Origin: an uncultured Pelagibacteraceae bacterium
Lineage (GTDB): Bacteria > Pseudomonadota > Alphaproteobacteria > Pelagibacterales > Pelagibacteraceae
Direction of reading: 5' to 3'
Assembly (NCBI GenBank): GCA_902613545.1
Contig: CACMHW010000007.1
Coordinates: 1 to 35,946 of the forward strand
DNA length: 35,946 bases
Shown: one piece after another, positions 18,363 through 27,106 of the stretch
How the letters are laid out: every line of letters begins with the position of its first letter
Position numbering within the stretch: the stretch's first letter is position 1
Position numbers and translations under genes: made by a program
Notes under the pieces: model-generated
What the model was told of the DNA's origin: nothing
Database searches by the model: none
What the model saw: the letters and a program-made list of their open reading frames with translations, nothing else

Positions 18363-19652
18363 ATGGAACAAGATTATAAAGTAAAAGATATAAATTTAGC
18401 AGATTTCGGCAGGAAAGAAATTTCTTTAGCTGAAACCGAAATGCCTGGTTTAATGGCATTAAGAAAAGAATATAAAGGAAAAAAACCATTAAAGGGTGCT
18501 AGAATTTTAGGTTGTCTACATATGACGATCCAAACAGCTGTACTAATAGAGACATTAGTTGACCTTGGTGCCGAGGTAAGATGGTCATCATGTAATATTT
18601 TTTCTACACAGGATCATGCCGCTGCTGCAATAGCTAAGGCAGGTATACCAGTATTTGCTTGGAAAGGTGAAACCGAGGATGAATATTGGTGGTGTGTTAA
18701 GCAAACAATTGAAGGTAAGAAAAATTGGAAACCAAATATGATTTTAGATGATGGAGGAGATTTAACAGGTTTAATGCATAAAGATTATAAGGACATGTTG
18801 AAAGAAGTTAAGGGTGTTTCTGAAGAGACGACTACTGGCGTGTTAGCATTAAAAAAAATGGAGTCTAATAATCAATTACTCATACCAGCATTCAATGTGA
18901 ACGACTCAGTAACAAAATCAAAATTCGATAATCTATATGGCTGTCGAGAGAGTTTAGTTGATGGTATTAAAAGAGCGACAGATTTAATGATGTCAGGTAA
19001 AGTGGCGATTGTTGCAGGTTTTGGAGATGTAGGAAAAGGAAGTGCTGCTTCTTTGCGTCAGGCAGGCGCTAGGGTTATGGTTACTGAAACAGATCCAATA
19101 TGTGCTTTACAAGCAGCCATGGAGGGTTACGAAGTTGTCTTAATGGAAGATGCAATTAAACAAGCAGATATTGTTGTCACTGCTACTGGTAACAAAGATA
19201 TTGTTACGGCTGACCATATGAGAAATATGAAGGACAGAGCTATTTTGTGTAACATTGGTCACTTCGATAATGAAATTCAAGTAGAGGCATTAAAAAATTA
19301 CAAATGGGATGAAATTAAACCTCAAGTCCATGAAATTGAATTACCTAGTAAGAAAAGAATTATCCTTTTAGCCGAAGGCAGACTAGTTAATTTGGGTTGT
19401 GCCACAGGACATCCTAGTTTTGTTATGAGTGCTTCATTTACAAACCAAGTAATCGCACAAATTGAGCTATGGAATAATTCAAATAAATATGAGAATAAAG
19501 TATACGTTTTACCGAAACATCTTGATGAAAAAGTTGCAATGCTTCATTTAGAAAAAGTTGGTGCAAAACTAACAAAAATGTCAAAAGAACAAGCAGATTA
19601 TATTAGCGTTAAACCATCAGGACCTTTTAAGCCGGATACTTATCGCTACTAA
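18363..19652 (+). CDS. ahcY: Adenosylhomocysteinase
   Basis: This 429-residue protein has the SAH hydrolase motifs [30 protein letters not shown], and an NAD-binding [10 protein letters not shown]. It ends KPDTYRY, the family's conserved tail that closes the neighbouring active site. It splits S-adenosylhomocysteine to adenosine and homocysteine, which relieves inhibition of methyltransferases and returns homocysteine to methionine synthesis. Length is on the short side for the family but all core motifs are present. tsaE follows after nine bases, so ahcY heads a run of four genes. Confidence 0.98.
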   Translation: MEQDYKVKDINLADFGRKEISLAETEMPGLMALRKEYKGKKPLKGARILGCLHMTIQTAVLIETLVDLGAEVRWSSCNIFSTQDHAAAAIAKAGIPVFAWKGETEDEYWWCVKQTIEGKKNWKPNMILDDGGDLTGLMHKDYKDMLKEVKGVSEETTTGVLALKKMESNNQLLIPAFNVNDSVTKSKFDNLYGCRESLVDGIKRATDLMMSGKVAIVAGFGDVGKGSAASLRQAGARVMVTETDPICALQAAMEGYEVVLMEDAIKQADIVVTATGNKDIVTADHMRNMKDRAILCNIGHFDNEIQVEALKNYKWDEIKPQVHEIELPSKKRIILLAEGRLVNLGCATGHPSFVMSASFTNQVIAQIELWNNSNKYENKVYVLPKHLDEKVAMLHLEKVGAKLTKMSKEQADYISVKPSGPFKPDTYRY

Positions 19653-19661
19653 TAGTAGCTA

Positions 19662-20114
19662 ATGATTGTTAAATCTTTAGAGCATTTAAAGCAAATATCA
19701 AAAAAAATTTCACAAAAATTAAAAAATGGAGATTGCGTTTTTTTAATTGGTGAAATTGGTGTAGGGAAAACTACGCTCACAAGACATTTAATTAATAACA
19801 TACAAAGCCAAAAAGGACTTAAAGAAACAGAAGTGCTAAGTCCCACATTCAACTTACTTTACGAATATGAAATTAAAGATCTAAAAATTATGCATTATGA
19901 TCTTTATCGAATAAAAAAAGCCGAAGAATTGGAACATCTTGGTATTTTTTCTGAAATTGAAAAAACAATTAAAATTGTAGAATGGCCAGACTTAATTAAA
20001 ACACCATTGACTGATAAACTTGAGGTTCATTTAGAGTATGGAAAAAACGATAATGAAAGAAAAATAAATATACATGGACTAGGTAAATGGAAAAATTTTG
20101 AAAATGAAATATAA
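19662..20114 (+). CDS. tsaE: tRNA threonylcarbamoyladenosine biosynthesis ATPase TsaE
   Basis: This 150-residue P-loop protein has Walker A GEIGVGKTT near residues 30-38, a SPTFNLLYEYE segment, then MHYDLYRIKKAEELEHLGI and VEWPD. These are the diagnostic TsaE pattern. TsaE works with TsaB and TsaD to add the threonylcarbamoyl group to A37 of ANN-decoding tRNAs. The gene follows ahcY closely and overlaps the amgK-like gene at its 3' end. Linkage of tsaE with amgK-murU is common in proteobacteria. Confidence 0.95.
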   Translation: MIVKSLEHLKQISKKISQKLKNGDCVFLIGEIGVGKTTLTRHLINNIQSQKGLKETEVLSPTFNLLYEYEIKDLKIMHYDLYRIKKAEELEHLGIFSEIEKTIKIVEWPDLIKTPLTDKLEVHLEYGKNDNERKINIHGLGKWKNFENEI

Positions 20115-21066
20115 TTTGAAAAAAATTTCTGGAGATGCTTCTTTTAGAGAGTTTTATAGACTAAAAAAAAATAACAAAACTTCAATCATTGTCTCGGCTA
20201 AAAAGGAAAAATTTAAAAATCTTGCGGTATATGCAGTGATTAATAATGTGCTTAACAATAATATGATTAATGCTCCAAAATTATTAAGTAATCACTATAA
20301 AAATGATATGATAGAAATTTCTGATTTAGGAGAAAAATCTTTCTACGATCATGTAATTTCAAAAAAAAATAAACTTAACAGCTATAAATTACTGATAAAT
20401 TTATTAATAAAGATACAAACAATAAAAGTTAAAAAATATTACAAATTTGAAAAACTTAAAATCAAAATACCAAAATATACAATATCAAATCTTCATAAAG
20501 AGTCAGATTTGTTCTTTGATTGGTATTTAAAATATTTTATAAGCAATAAAAAAATTAGTAAAACTAAAAAAATTCTAAGATCTGAATTAAATAAAGTTTA
20601 CAAAAAACTTAGTTATAAAAATGATACTTTTGTGCATAGAGATTTTCATATTTCAAATGTAATGATTAATAAAAATAAGTTAGGAATAATCGATAGCCAA
20701 GATGCAATTATTGGAAATCCTTTGTACGATGTATCATCTTTAATTGATGATGTGAGGATAAAATTATCAAATAAACTTCAAAATCAACTTTTTAATTTTT
20801 ATCATAAGAATTCAAAATTGAAGGACGATCAAATTAAAAAATTAAAAAATGACTTTGATATTTTGTCGGTTCAAAGAAACTTGAAAATATTAGGAATATT
20901 TGTGCGTTTATACAAAAGAGATAATAAAGATAATTATCTTAAGTTTTTACCTCACACATGGACGCTTATTGAGAAAAGATTACAAAATCCAGCTCTTAAG
21001 AATTTAAAAACCTTATTTTACAAACACTTATCAATCAAAAAATTAAAAAAATTTAATAAGTTATGA
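20104..21066 (+). CDS. amgK: AmgK-like sugar kinase (aminoglycoside phosphotransferase fold)
   Basis: This 320-residue protein opens with an SGDASFREFYRL segment typical of AmgK. It has the kinase core HRDFHISNVM (catalytic Asp in the HRD-like triad near residue 180), then IDSQDAIIGNPLYDVSSLIDD. AmgK phosphorylates N-acetylmuramate (and GlcNAc) at the anomeric carbon in cell-wall recycling. The adjacent nucleotidyltransferase makes this reading likely. I chose the ATG at 20104 rather than the in-frame TTG six bases earlier. The gene overlaps tsaE by 11 bases and the next gene by four (ATGA). The protein is unusually rich in Lys and Asn. Confidence 0.82.
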   Translation: MKYNLKKISGDASFREFYRLKKNNKTSIIVSAKKEKFKNLAVYAVINNVLNNNMINAPKLLSNHYKNDMIEISDLGEKSFYDHVISKKNKLNSYKLLINLLIKIQTIKVKKYYKFEKLKIKIPKYTISNLHKESDLFFDWYLKYFISNKKISKTKKILRSELNKVYKKLSYKNDTFVHRDFHISNVMINKNKLGIIDSQDAIIGNPLYDVSSLIDDVRIKLSNKLQNQLFNFYHKNSKLKDDQIKKLKNDFDILSVQRNLKILGIFVRLYKRDNKDNYLKFLPHTWTLIEKRLQNPALKNLKTLFYKHLSIKKLKKFNKL

Positions 21067-21761
21067 GAATTAAATACGGAATGATCTTAGCGGCGGGATT
21101 AGGTAAGAGAATGCGGCCTTTAACACTTAAAACACCAAAACCATTATTAGAAATAGGAGGCCGCACTCTCCTTGAAAGAGCAATTAATCTTTTTATCAAT
21201 CATGGTGTAGAAGAGATAACTGTTAATGTTCATCATCTTGCTAATCAAGTAGAAGAACTTATCTCAGATCTTAAATCAGATGTTAAAATTAAAATATCAA
21301 ATGAAAAAGATTTATTATTAGATACTGGTGGTGGTGTGAAAAAGGGGGCAAAAGAATTTAAGAATAATCCTTTTTTTGTAATTAATCCAGATACGATTTG
21401 GAGTGATAAATATTCTGAAGAAGTAAAATCTTTAGAAAAAGAGTATTTCAAAAATCAAAGACCCTGTTTATTATTGGTTAGAAAAGAATTATCATTGGAT
21501 AATTCTTTTAAAGGTGACTTTAATTTAAAAAATAATTTAATTTCTAAAGATGAAAATAACCAATTTATTTTTACTGGCTTACAAATCATGAAAAATGATA
21601 ATTTAGCCTTTTTAAATAAAAATATTTTTTCTATGAATGAAGTTTGGACTAAATTAATGAGTGAAAATAATCTTGGGGGATTGGAAAGTAATCAAAAATT
21701 TTATCATTTAAACACCATAGAAATGTTTGAAAAAATATCTACCTCAAGTTCTATTGATTAA
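21063..21761 (+). CDS. murU: MurU-like nucleotidyltransferase
   Basis: This 232-residue nucleotidyl transferase has the signature AAGLGKRMRPLTLKTPKPLLEIGG at the N-terminus (in sections) and a metal-site NPDTIW at about 104-109. With AmgK it would convert MurNAc-1-phosphate to UDP-MurNAc, bypassing early peptidoglycan precursor synthesis. GlmU- or mannose-type transferases share the fold, so the substrate is inferred from the neighbour. The start overlaps amgK as ATGA, which indicates coupling. Its 3' end overlaps the convergent gpmA by 11 bases. Confidence 0.82.
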   Translation: MRIKYGMILAAGLGKRMRPLTLKTPKPLLEIGGRTLLERAINLFINHGVEEITVNVHHLANQVEELISDLKSDVKIKISNEKDLLLDTGGGVKKGAKEFKNNPFFVINPDTIWSDKYSEEVKSLEKEYFKNQRPCLLLVRKELSLDNSFKGDFNLKNNLISKDENNQFIFTGLQIMKNDNLAFLNKNIFSMNEVWTKLMSENNLGGLESNQKFYHLNTIEMFEKISTSSSID

Positions 21762-22470
21762 ATATTATTTTTTTTGCCCTAGAAGCATCTAGATAAAAAT
21801 ATTTTTGAATTTTTAATTGATTATCAAATTCGATTATAAGTGGATTTCCTGTTGGAATTTCTAGTTCATTAATCTTTGTGTCTGAAATCTTAAAGAGATA
21901 TTTACACAATGCTCTCAATGAATTTCCATGAGCTGATATCAAAATATTTTTTCCATTTTTCAAATTCTTATTTATTTCAATATCATAAAAAGGAATAACT
22001 CTTTCGTAAGTATTCTTTAAGGATTCTGTCAAAGGAATTTTGTTTTTGGGTATTCCGCTGTTTAAAGGGCTGAAATTTTCAAGGTATTTACTATCTTTAG
22101 CTAAGAGAGGAGGTGCTACGTCCCAAGATCTTCTATACTTTTTAAATTGTTCTTCACCAATTTTCTTTCTTGTTTCCTCCTTATTTAAACCTGTTAATGA
22201 ACCATAATGTCTCTCATTTAATTCCCAAGAAGTATTAAACTTCATAGGTAAATTCAAAGTTTTTAAGACAATTGTGAGCGTTTCAATCGCTCTTTTAAGG
22301 TAAGAAGTATAACTAATATTTATTTTGATATTTAATTCTCTTATTAACTCACCTGACTTTTTAGCTTCCTCTTTGCCTTTCTCTGAAAGATCAACATCTA
22401 CCCAGCCCGTAAATCTATTTTCAGCATTCCAGGTACTTTGGCCATGTCTTGTTAAGATTAGTTTACTCAT
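21751..22470 (-). CDS. gpmA: 2,3-bisphosphoglycerate-dependent phosphoglycerate mutase
   Basis: This 239-residue protein has the RHG signature with phospho-acceptor His9 in LTRHGQSTWNAENRFTGW. It also has WELNERHYGSLTGLNK with the conserved Glu, RRSWDVAPP, and the second histidine in ISAHGNSLRAL. It interconverts 3- and 2-phosphoglycerate in glycolysis and gluconeogenesis. Length and motifs are normal for the cofactor-dependent type. It is divergent from the VanZ-like gene with 40 bases between starts, and convergent with murU. Confidence 0.96.
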   Translation of the reverse strand: MSKLILTRHGQSTWNAENRFTGWVDVDLSEKGKEEAKKSGELIRELNIKINISYTSYLKRAIETLTIVLKTLNLPMKFNTSWELNERHYGSLTGLNKEETRKKIGEEQFKKYRRSWDVAPPLLAKDSKYLENFSPLNSGIPKNKIPLTESLKNTYERVIPFYDIEINKNLKNGKNILISAHGNSLRALCKYLFKISDTKINELEIPTGNPLIIEFDNQLKIQKYFYLDASRAKKIIFNQ

Positions 22471-22510
22471 ATAATTTAATTAAGTTATTATGTACTATAT
22501 AAAAATCTAA

Positions 22511-22903
22511 ATGAAAAATATTTTCTTCTCCATTTCGAAATATTTATTCTATTTTTCATTTATAGTTCTATTAATTCTTTATCTGTTCCCAGGAAGTTTA
22601 ATTGGTTACTTTTTATATGGAAATTTAGGTAAACAACCTGATTTTATTTCAAATCCAATAGGAACTTCTATTAATCACCTAGTATTCTTTTTCTACCTAA
22701 GTATTTTGGGTTTTATATTTCGAAGCAATCAAAAAAAATTTATAAATAGCTTTCCTTTTTTATTCTTGATTTCAATAATTTTGGAATTATTTCATTATTT
22801 TATTCCTAATAGAGCATTTGAACTTAATGATTTATATGCAAATAGCTTGGGAGTATTATTAGCTTATTTTATATTAAAACTTTTTAGGAAAACTAGGAAC
22901 TAA
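22511..22903 (+). CDS. VanZ-like family small membrane protein
   Basis: This 130-residue protein has four predicted membrane helices (about 7-25, 52-68, 76-95, 107-124). The pattern SINHLVFFFYLSILGFI, then ELFHYFIPNRAFELNDLYANSLGVLLA fits the VanZ-like family (histidine in helix 2, Glu-Leu-x-x in helix 3, conserved Asp-Leu-x-Ala-Asn). VanZ proteins have been linked to glycopeptide tolerance and envelope integrity, but the molecular role is unknown. The next gene starts directly at its stop (TAAATG at 22901), so the two are probably cotranslated. Confidence 0.75.
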   Translation: MKNIFFSISKYLFYFSFIVLLILYLFPGSLIGYFLYGNLGKQPDFISNPIGTSINHLVFFFYLSILGFIFRSNQKKFINSFPFLFLISIILELFHYFIPNRAFELNDLYANSLGVLLAYFILKLFRKTRN

Positions 22904-23401
22904 ATGTATTTACGTATTATTATTTTATTTTTGATTTTTTTTTCTAATACAATAGCAGAAGAAATATCTGGTATTCCAAAAATTGTAGATGGAGATACTG
23001 TTCATATAAACGAAAATAAATTCAGATTAGAAGGTATAGACGCTCCAGAAATGAGACAAAAATGTAAAAAAGAGTCTTTAAAAATTTCATTTATGATTGG
23101 TTTCACATTTTACAAAGATTATAACTGTGGGAAAGTTTCAAAAGAAAAGTTAAAAAGCAAAATTCGTGGATCAGAAATAAAATGTATATTTACAACTAAA
23201 GACAGATACAAAAGATATATTGCTACATGTTATAAGGAAAAAACAAACTTAAATCAGTGGATGGTAAGAAATGGATATGCAATAGCATATAGAAGATACT
23301 CAAAAAAATATATACCAGATGAAGATTTTGCTAAAGAAAACAAACTAGGATTATGGCAAGGGAAGTTTATGAGTCCAGAAAAATGGAGAAAGCTTAACTA
23401 A
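22904..23401 (+). CDS. Secreted staphylococcal nuclease-like (thermonuclease) protein
   Basis: This 165-residue protein has an N-terminal signal peptide (hydrophobic residues 3-18, then an AEE-type cleavage region near 19). It has an SNase domain with VDGDTVHI, FRLEGIDAPEM and DRYKRYIATCY, and a tail WMVRNGYAIAYRRYSK ... LGLWQG. The residues matching the S. aureus active site (Asp in VDGDT, Arg and Asp/Glu in FRLEGIDAPE, Arg in DRYKRY) are all present, so an active calcium-dependent nuclease in the periplasm or outside is likely. It could supply phosphorus or nucleosides from DNA. It lies between a VanZ-like and a transglycosylase-like gene. Confidence 0.88.
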   Translation: MYLRIIILFLIFFSNTIAEEISGIPKIVDGDTVHINENKFRLEGIDAPEMRQKCKKESLKISFMIGFTFYKDYNCGKVSKEKLKSKIRGSEIKCIFTTKDRYKRYIATCYKEKTNLNQWMVRNGYAIAYRRYSKKYIPDEDFAKENKLGLWQGKFMSPEKWRKLN

Positions 23402-23421
23402 TTTTTAGTATAAAATACAAA

Positions 23422-24021
23422 GTGATTCATTTTAAAAAAATAATATTAATTTTAATTTTTTTTATTTTAGGTGCCTGTTCGTCGATTCCAAAAAATACTC
23501 AAAATAGTTGTGCTATCTTTGAAGAAAGATATCTGTGGTACAAACATTCCAAGGCTTCCTACGAAAAATGGGGAGCTCCTATTCATATACAACTAGCATT
23601 TGTAAAAAAGGAAAGTGATTTTAATTGGCTTGCAAAACCTCCAAGAACTAAATTATTTAAAGTAATTCCATTTAAAAGACCCTCATCTTCATTTGGATAT
23701 TCCCAAGCAGTCAAAGGAACTTGGGAACAATACAAAAGAGAAACAAATAATCCACTAGCTACAAGAGCAAGATTCAAAGACTCGGTAGATTTTATAGGAT
23801 GGTACATCCACAAAACAAATAAAATTTTAAGAATTTCAAAAAGAGATCCTTATAGACAGTATTTGGCTTATTATAAGGGTTGGGGAGATTATAAAAACTA
23901 TACCAAAGATAAAAAAGCAATAATTTATGCAAATTCAGTGAAGGACATGGCAAGCAAATATAGAAAACAATTAACGCTTTGCAAAAAAAATCTAGATAAA
24001 AACAAATATATTATTTTTTAA
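23422..24021 (+). CDS. Lipoprotein with a transglycosylase (SLT)-like domain
   Basis: This 199-residue protein starts at a GTG. A hydrophobic signal ends in the lipobox ILGAC with Cys19. The body reads HIQLAFVKKESDFNW, FGYSQAVKGTWEQYK and YLAYYKGWGDY. This resembles the lysozyme-like lytic transglycosylase fold, with KKESDF giving the catalytic Glu and GYSQ...GTW the second motif. It would cut peptidoglycan from the inner or outer membrane surface. Assignment rests on motif spacing, so a catalytically inert relative is possible. Its last 11 bases overlap the convergent RND pump gene. Confidence 0.72.
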   Translation: MIHFKKIILILIFFILGACSSIPKNTQNSCAIFEERYLWYKHSKASYEKWGAPIHIQLAFVKKESDFNWLAKPPRTKLFKVIPFKRPSSSFGYSQAVKGTWEQYKRETNNPLATRARFKDSVDFIGWYIHKTNKILRISKRDPYRQYLAYYKGWGDYKNYTKDKKAIIYANSVKDMASKYRKQLTLCKKNLDKNKYIIF

Positions 24022-27000
24022 GCTGTTTCTGTAACTCAATTTCAACAGCATCAATCCTCTTGGTTCCTTTTCCAACAATTGTATAAACAGTAGGAATTAC
24101 GTAAAGAGTAAAAAATGTTGAGAATAACATTCCACCAAAAATTGTTATACCAACAGTTAATCGACTTGCAGCACCAGGTCCAGTTCCAAGAATAAGTGGT
24201 AAAACTCCAATAATTGTTGAGATGCTTGTCATGAGAATAGGTCTTAGCCTGATTGCGGCAGCTTCAAAAACGGCAACTTCTAAATTTTTTCCTTCCTTTC
24301 TTAACTGATTAGCAAATTCTACAATTAGGATACCGTTTTTAGCTGAGAGACCGATCAAAATAATTAATGCTATCTGACTATAAACATTCAATGAAGACCC
24401 AACTACTAGTAAACCAATTAATCCACCAAGAATAGCCATAGGAACAGTTAACATAATTGTCAGTGGATGCCTCCAGCTTTCAAATTGAGCACTCATGGCT
24501 AGGTATGCAGTAATTAATGCTAAAGCAAATATTACATAAAGTTCAGTGTTAGTTTTTTTATACTCTTCACTCTCGCCTTTATAAGCAATTTTTGCTTGAG
24601 GTGTATTTTGTTCTACAACACCTACTAAAAACTTTAGAGCCTCATCAAGCGAATAATCTCCAACAAGTCTTGCCGAGATAGTAACTGCTTTTTGTCTATT
24701 GTATCTTGCTAAGAATGGTGACTGTCCCTCTTCATCATATGCAACTAAGTTTGATACAGATACAAGCTTTCCATTGTTTTTAGATCTCACAAAAACTTTA
24801 CTTATGCTATCTGGCTCTTGTCTATCTTTGATATCACCTTGCAAAATTATAGAATATTCTTTTCCATCTCTTGTAAAGTTTGTAACCCTTTTTGAACCAA
24901 AAATTGTTTCTATAGTTTTCCCTATATCTTCTGTAGAAACTCCTAGATCAGCAGCTTTTTTTTGGTCTATTTTTACATTTAATTGAGGTTTGTTCAGATC
25001 AAAGTCATCTTGAATAGAGGTAAGACCAGGATTTTTTCTTGCTTCTTTTTTAATTATCTCTTTCCACTCAATCAATTGTTCATATGTGTTACCCAAAACA
25101 ACAAATTGAACTGGACTTTCTATTCCGCCAGTCCTTATTCCCTGAGGCATTATTGGAAAAGCTAAAACACCCGGCACTCTCGCAATTTTTCCAAAAGACT
25201 CTCTCATTATCTCGACTCCATGACGATCTCTTTTAGCCCAAGGTTCTAAAAGAACAATTATAAAACCACTATTTACTTGTTTAGCTGATTTTCCAAAACC
25301 TGGAACTCGCATGATTAGTTTTCTATATTCACCTTCACCTACACTTGGAAGTAACAATTTCTCAATTTCTTCTGCTCTATCTTTGGTAAAATTAAAACCA
25401 GATCCTTGTGGAGCTTTTACGATTACAAAAAATGCTCCCCTATCTTCAGGAGCAATTAATTCTTTTTTAGCAAAATTAAAAAAGAATATTGTTAATGCAA
25501 GAGTACCAAACAAAAAAATAGTTATTGTTTTTCTTTTCTTAATCCAATTTAATAGTGAAACTTTATAAAGATAAGTGAGATCTTTTAAAAACTTTTCAAA
25601 TTTTAAAACAATTTTTGATTTTTGCATATTTTTTTGTAAAAATTTACTAGCCAACATTGGACTTAATGATAAAGCAACAAAGCTTGAAATAATTACAGCC
25701 GACGCAAGAGTAATTGCTGTTTGAGTAAAAAGAACTCCTGTAATACCTTTAATAAAAATTAGAGGAACAAATACTGCTACTAATACAACAGTTGTAGCTA
25801 TTATTGCAAAAGATACCTGTTTAGCACCTTTGTAAGCTGCAACTAAAGGTGTATCTCCTAACTCTATCCTTCTCACTATATTTTCAAGCATTACGATGGC
25901 ATCATCAACCACAATACCGATAGCTAGTACTAAGGCCATCAAAGTAAAAAGATTAATTGAAAAATCAAAAATATAAATTGATAAAAAAGTTGAGATTAAT
26001 GAAACAGGCAAAGCAATTAAAGGGACAACCAAGGCTCTAAGGTTGCCTAGAAATAGATAAATAATAATAGTCACTAGTATTAATGCAATGATCAGCGTTT
26101 TGTAAACTTCTTTAATAGCAGATTTTATATAATTACTTCTATCAAATGAAACCTCTAACGTAGTGCCTGGTGGTAAGCTAGGTTTAAGTTCTTTTATCTT
26201 TTTTTTGATCCCATTAGCTACCGCGATGGTGTTTGCATCAGATTGTTGATATATCCCTATTCCAACAACTTGCTTACCGTTACCTTTAAAAAGAGTTCTT
26301 GTGGACTCAGCTCCTAATTCAACTCTTGAAACATCTGACAATGTTATGATTGAACCGTCCTTAGCTCTTTTTAGTGGCAGATTTTTATAATTCTCAACCT
26401 CTTTATAAGCTTTATCGAGTTTTATAGTTAGATCGATATCCCTTGACTCAATTCGCCCAGCTGGGAACTCTGTATTTTCTCGTCTAAGAACTGCCTCAAC
26501 GTCTTGAGTAGTAAGATCTCTTGCAGCTAAAGCTATTGGATCTAACCAAACTCTTAGTGAGAGCTCTCTTTGACCACCAAGGCGAACTCTGCCTACGCCA
26601 TCAACAGTAGAAAAAGTATCAGTTAAATATCTATCGGCGTAATCAGTTAATTCTAAATCAGTCATCGTTTCAGAGTTGAATGATAACCACATAGTAGTTC
26701 TCATACCTGCACTTTGTTTAAAAATTTCAGGTTGTTCCGCACCGTCTGGCAAATTATCAAGCACTCTAGATACAGAGCTTCTTACATCGTTAGCAACGTC
26801 ATCTAAATTTAAACTCGTCTCAAATGTAAGTGTAATTCTTGAACTTTCATCTTCACTAAATGAATCTATTGTTTCTAGTCCGGGTGTTCCTCCAACAAAG
26901 TCCTCAATTTTTTGAGTTATTTGAGTATCAACAATTTCTGCCGATGCACCTCTATACTCAGTTTGAATAGTTACCACAGGAGGTTGCACATTAGGTAGTT

Positions 27001-27106
27001 CATCAGTTGGAATTTCTTGAAAAGTTACAAGACCAAATATCACTAATACTAAGCTCATTACTGAAGCCACGACAGGTCTTTTGATAGATAGGTCTGTTAA
27101 AAACAT
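24011..27106 (-). CDS. RND efflux pump, inner-membrane transporter (HAE1/AcrB type)
   Basis: This 1031-residue protein has 12 predicted membrane helices and two large periplasmic loops. It begins FLTDLSIKRPVVASVMSLVLVIFG. The proton-relay Asp pair lies in GIVVDDAIVMLENIVRR, with the partner lysine in LSAKNGILIVEFA. These mark a hydrophobe/amphiphile (HAE1) pump driven by the proton gradient. Its ATG follows the adaptor stop directly (TAAATG at 27106). No outer-membrane TolC-type channel gene is present in the window. The exported substrate cannot be deduced. Confidence 0.95.
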   Translation of the reverse strand: MFLTDLSIKRPVVASVMSLVLVIFGLVTFQEIPTDELPNVQPPVVTIQTEYRGASAEIVDTQITQKIEDFVGGTPGLETIDSFSEDESSRITLTFETSLNLDDVANDVRSSVSRVLDNLPDGAEQPEIFKQSAGMRTTMWLSFNSETMTDLELTDYADRYLTDTFSTVDGVGRVRLGGQRELSLRVWLDPIALAARDLTTQDVEAVLRRENTEFPAGRIESRDIDLTIKLDKAYKEVENYKNLPLKRAKDGSIITLSDVSRVELGAESTRTLFKGNGKQVVGIGIYQQSDANTIAVANGIKKKIKELKPSLPPGTTLEVSFDRSNYIKSAIKEVYKTLIIALILVTIIIYLFLGNLRALVVPLIALPVSLISTFLSIYIFDFSINLFTLMALVLAIGIVVDDAIVMLENIVRRIELGDTPLVAAYKGAKQVSFAIIATTVVLVAVFVPLIFIKGITGVLFTQTAITLASAVIISSFVALSLSPMLASKFLQKNMQKSKIVLKFEKFLKDLTYLYKVSLLNWIKKRKTITIFLFGTLALTIFFFNFAKKELIAPEDRGAFFVIVKAPQGSGFNFTKDRAEEIEKLLLPSVGEGEYRKLIMRVPGFGKSAKQVNSGFIIVLLEPWAKRDRHGVEIMRESFGKIARVPGVLAFPIMPQGIRTGGIESPVQFVVLGNTYEQLIEWKEIIKKEARKNPGLTSIQDDFDLNKPQLNVKIDQKKAADLGVSTEDIGKTIETIFGSKRVTNFTRDGKEYSIILQGDIKDRQEPDSISKVFVRSKNNGKLVSVSNLVAYDEEGQSPFLARYNRQKAVTISARLVGDYSLDEALKFLVGVVEQNTPQAKIAYKGESEEYKKTNTELYVIFALALITAYLAMSAQFESWRHPLTIMLTVPMAILGGLIGLLVVGSSLNVYSQIALIILIGLSAKNGILIVEFANQLRKEGKNLEVAVFEAAAIRLRPILMTSISTIIGVLPLILGTGPGAASRLTVGITIFGGMLFSTFFTLYVIPTVYTIVGKGTKRIDAVEIELQKQLKK

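Noticed and set aside
20098-20103. TTG start for the AmgK-like gene
   Set aside because: An ATG six bases later gives the same domain content and is the more likely start.
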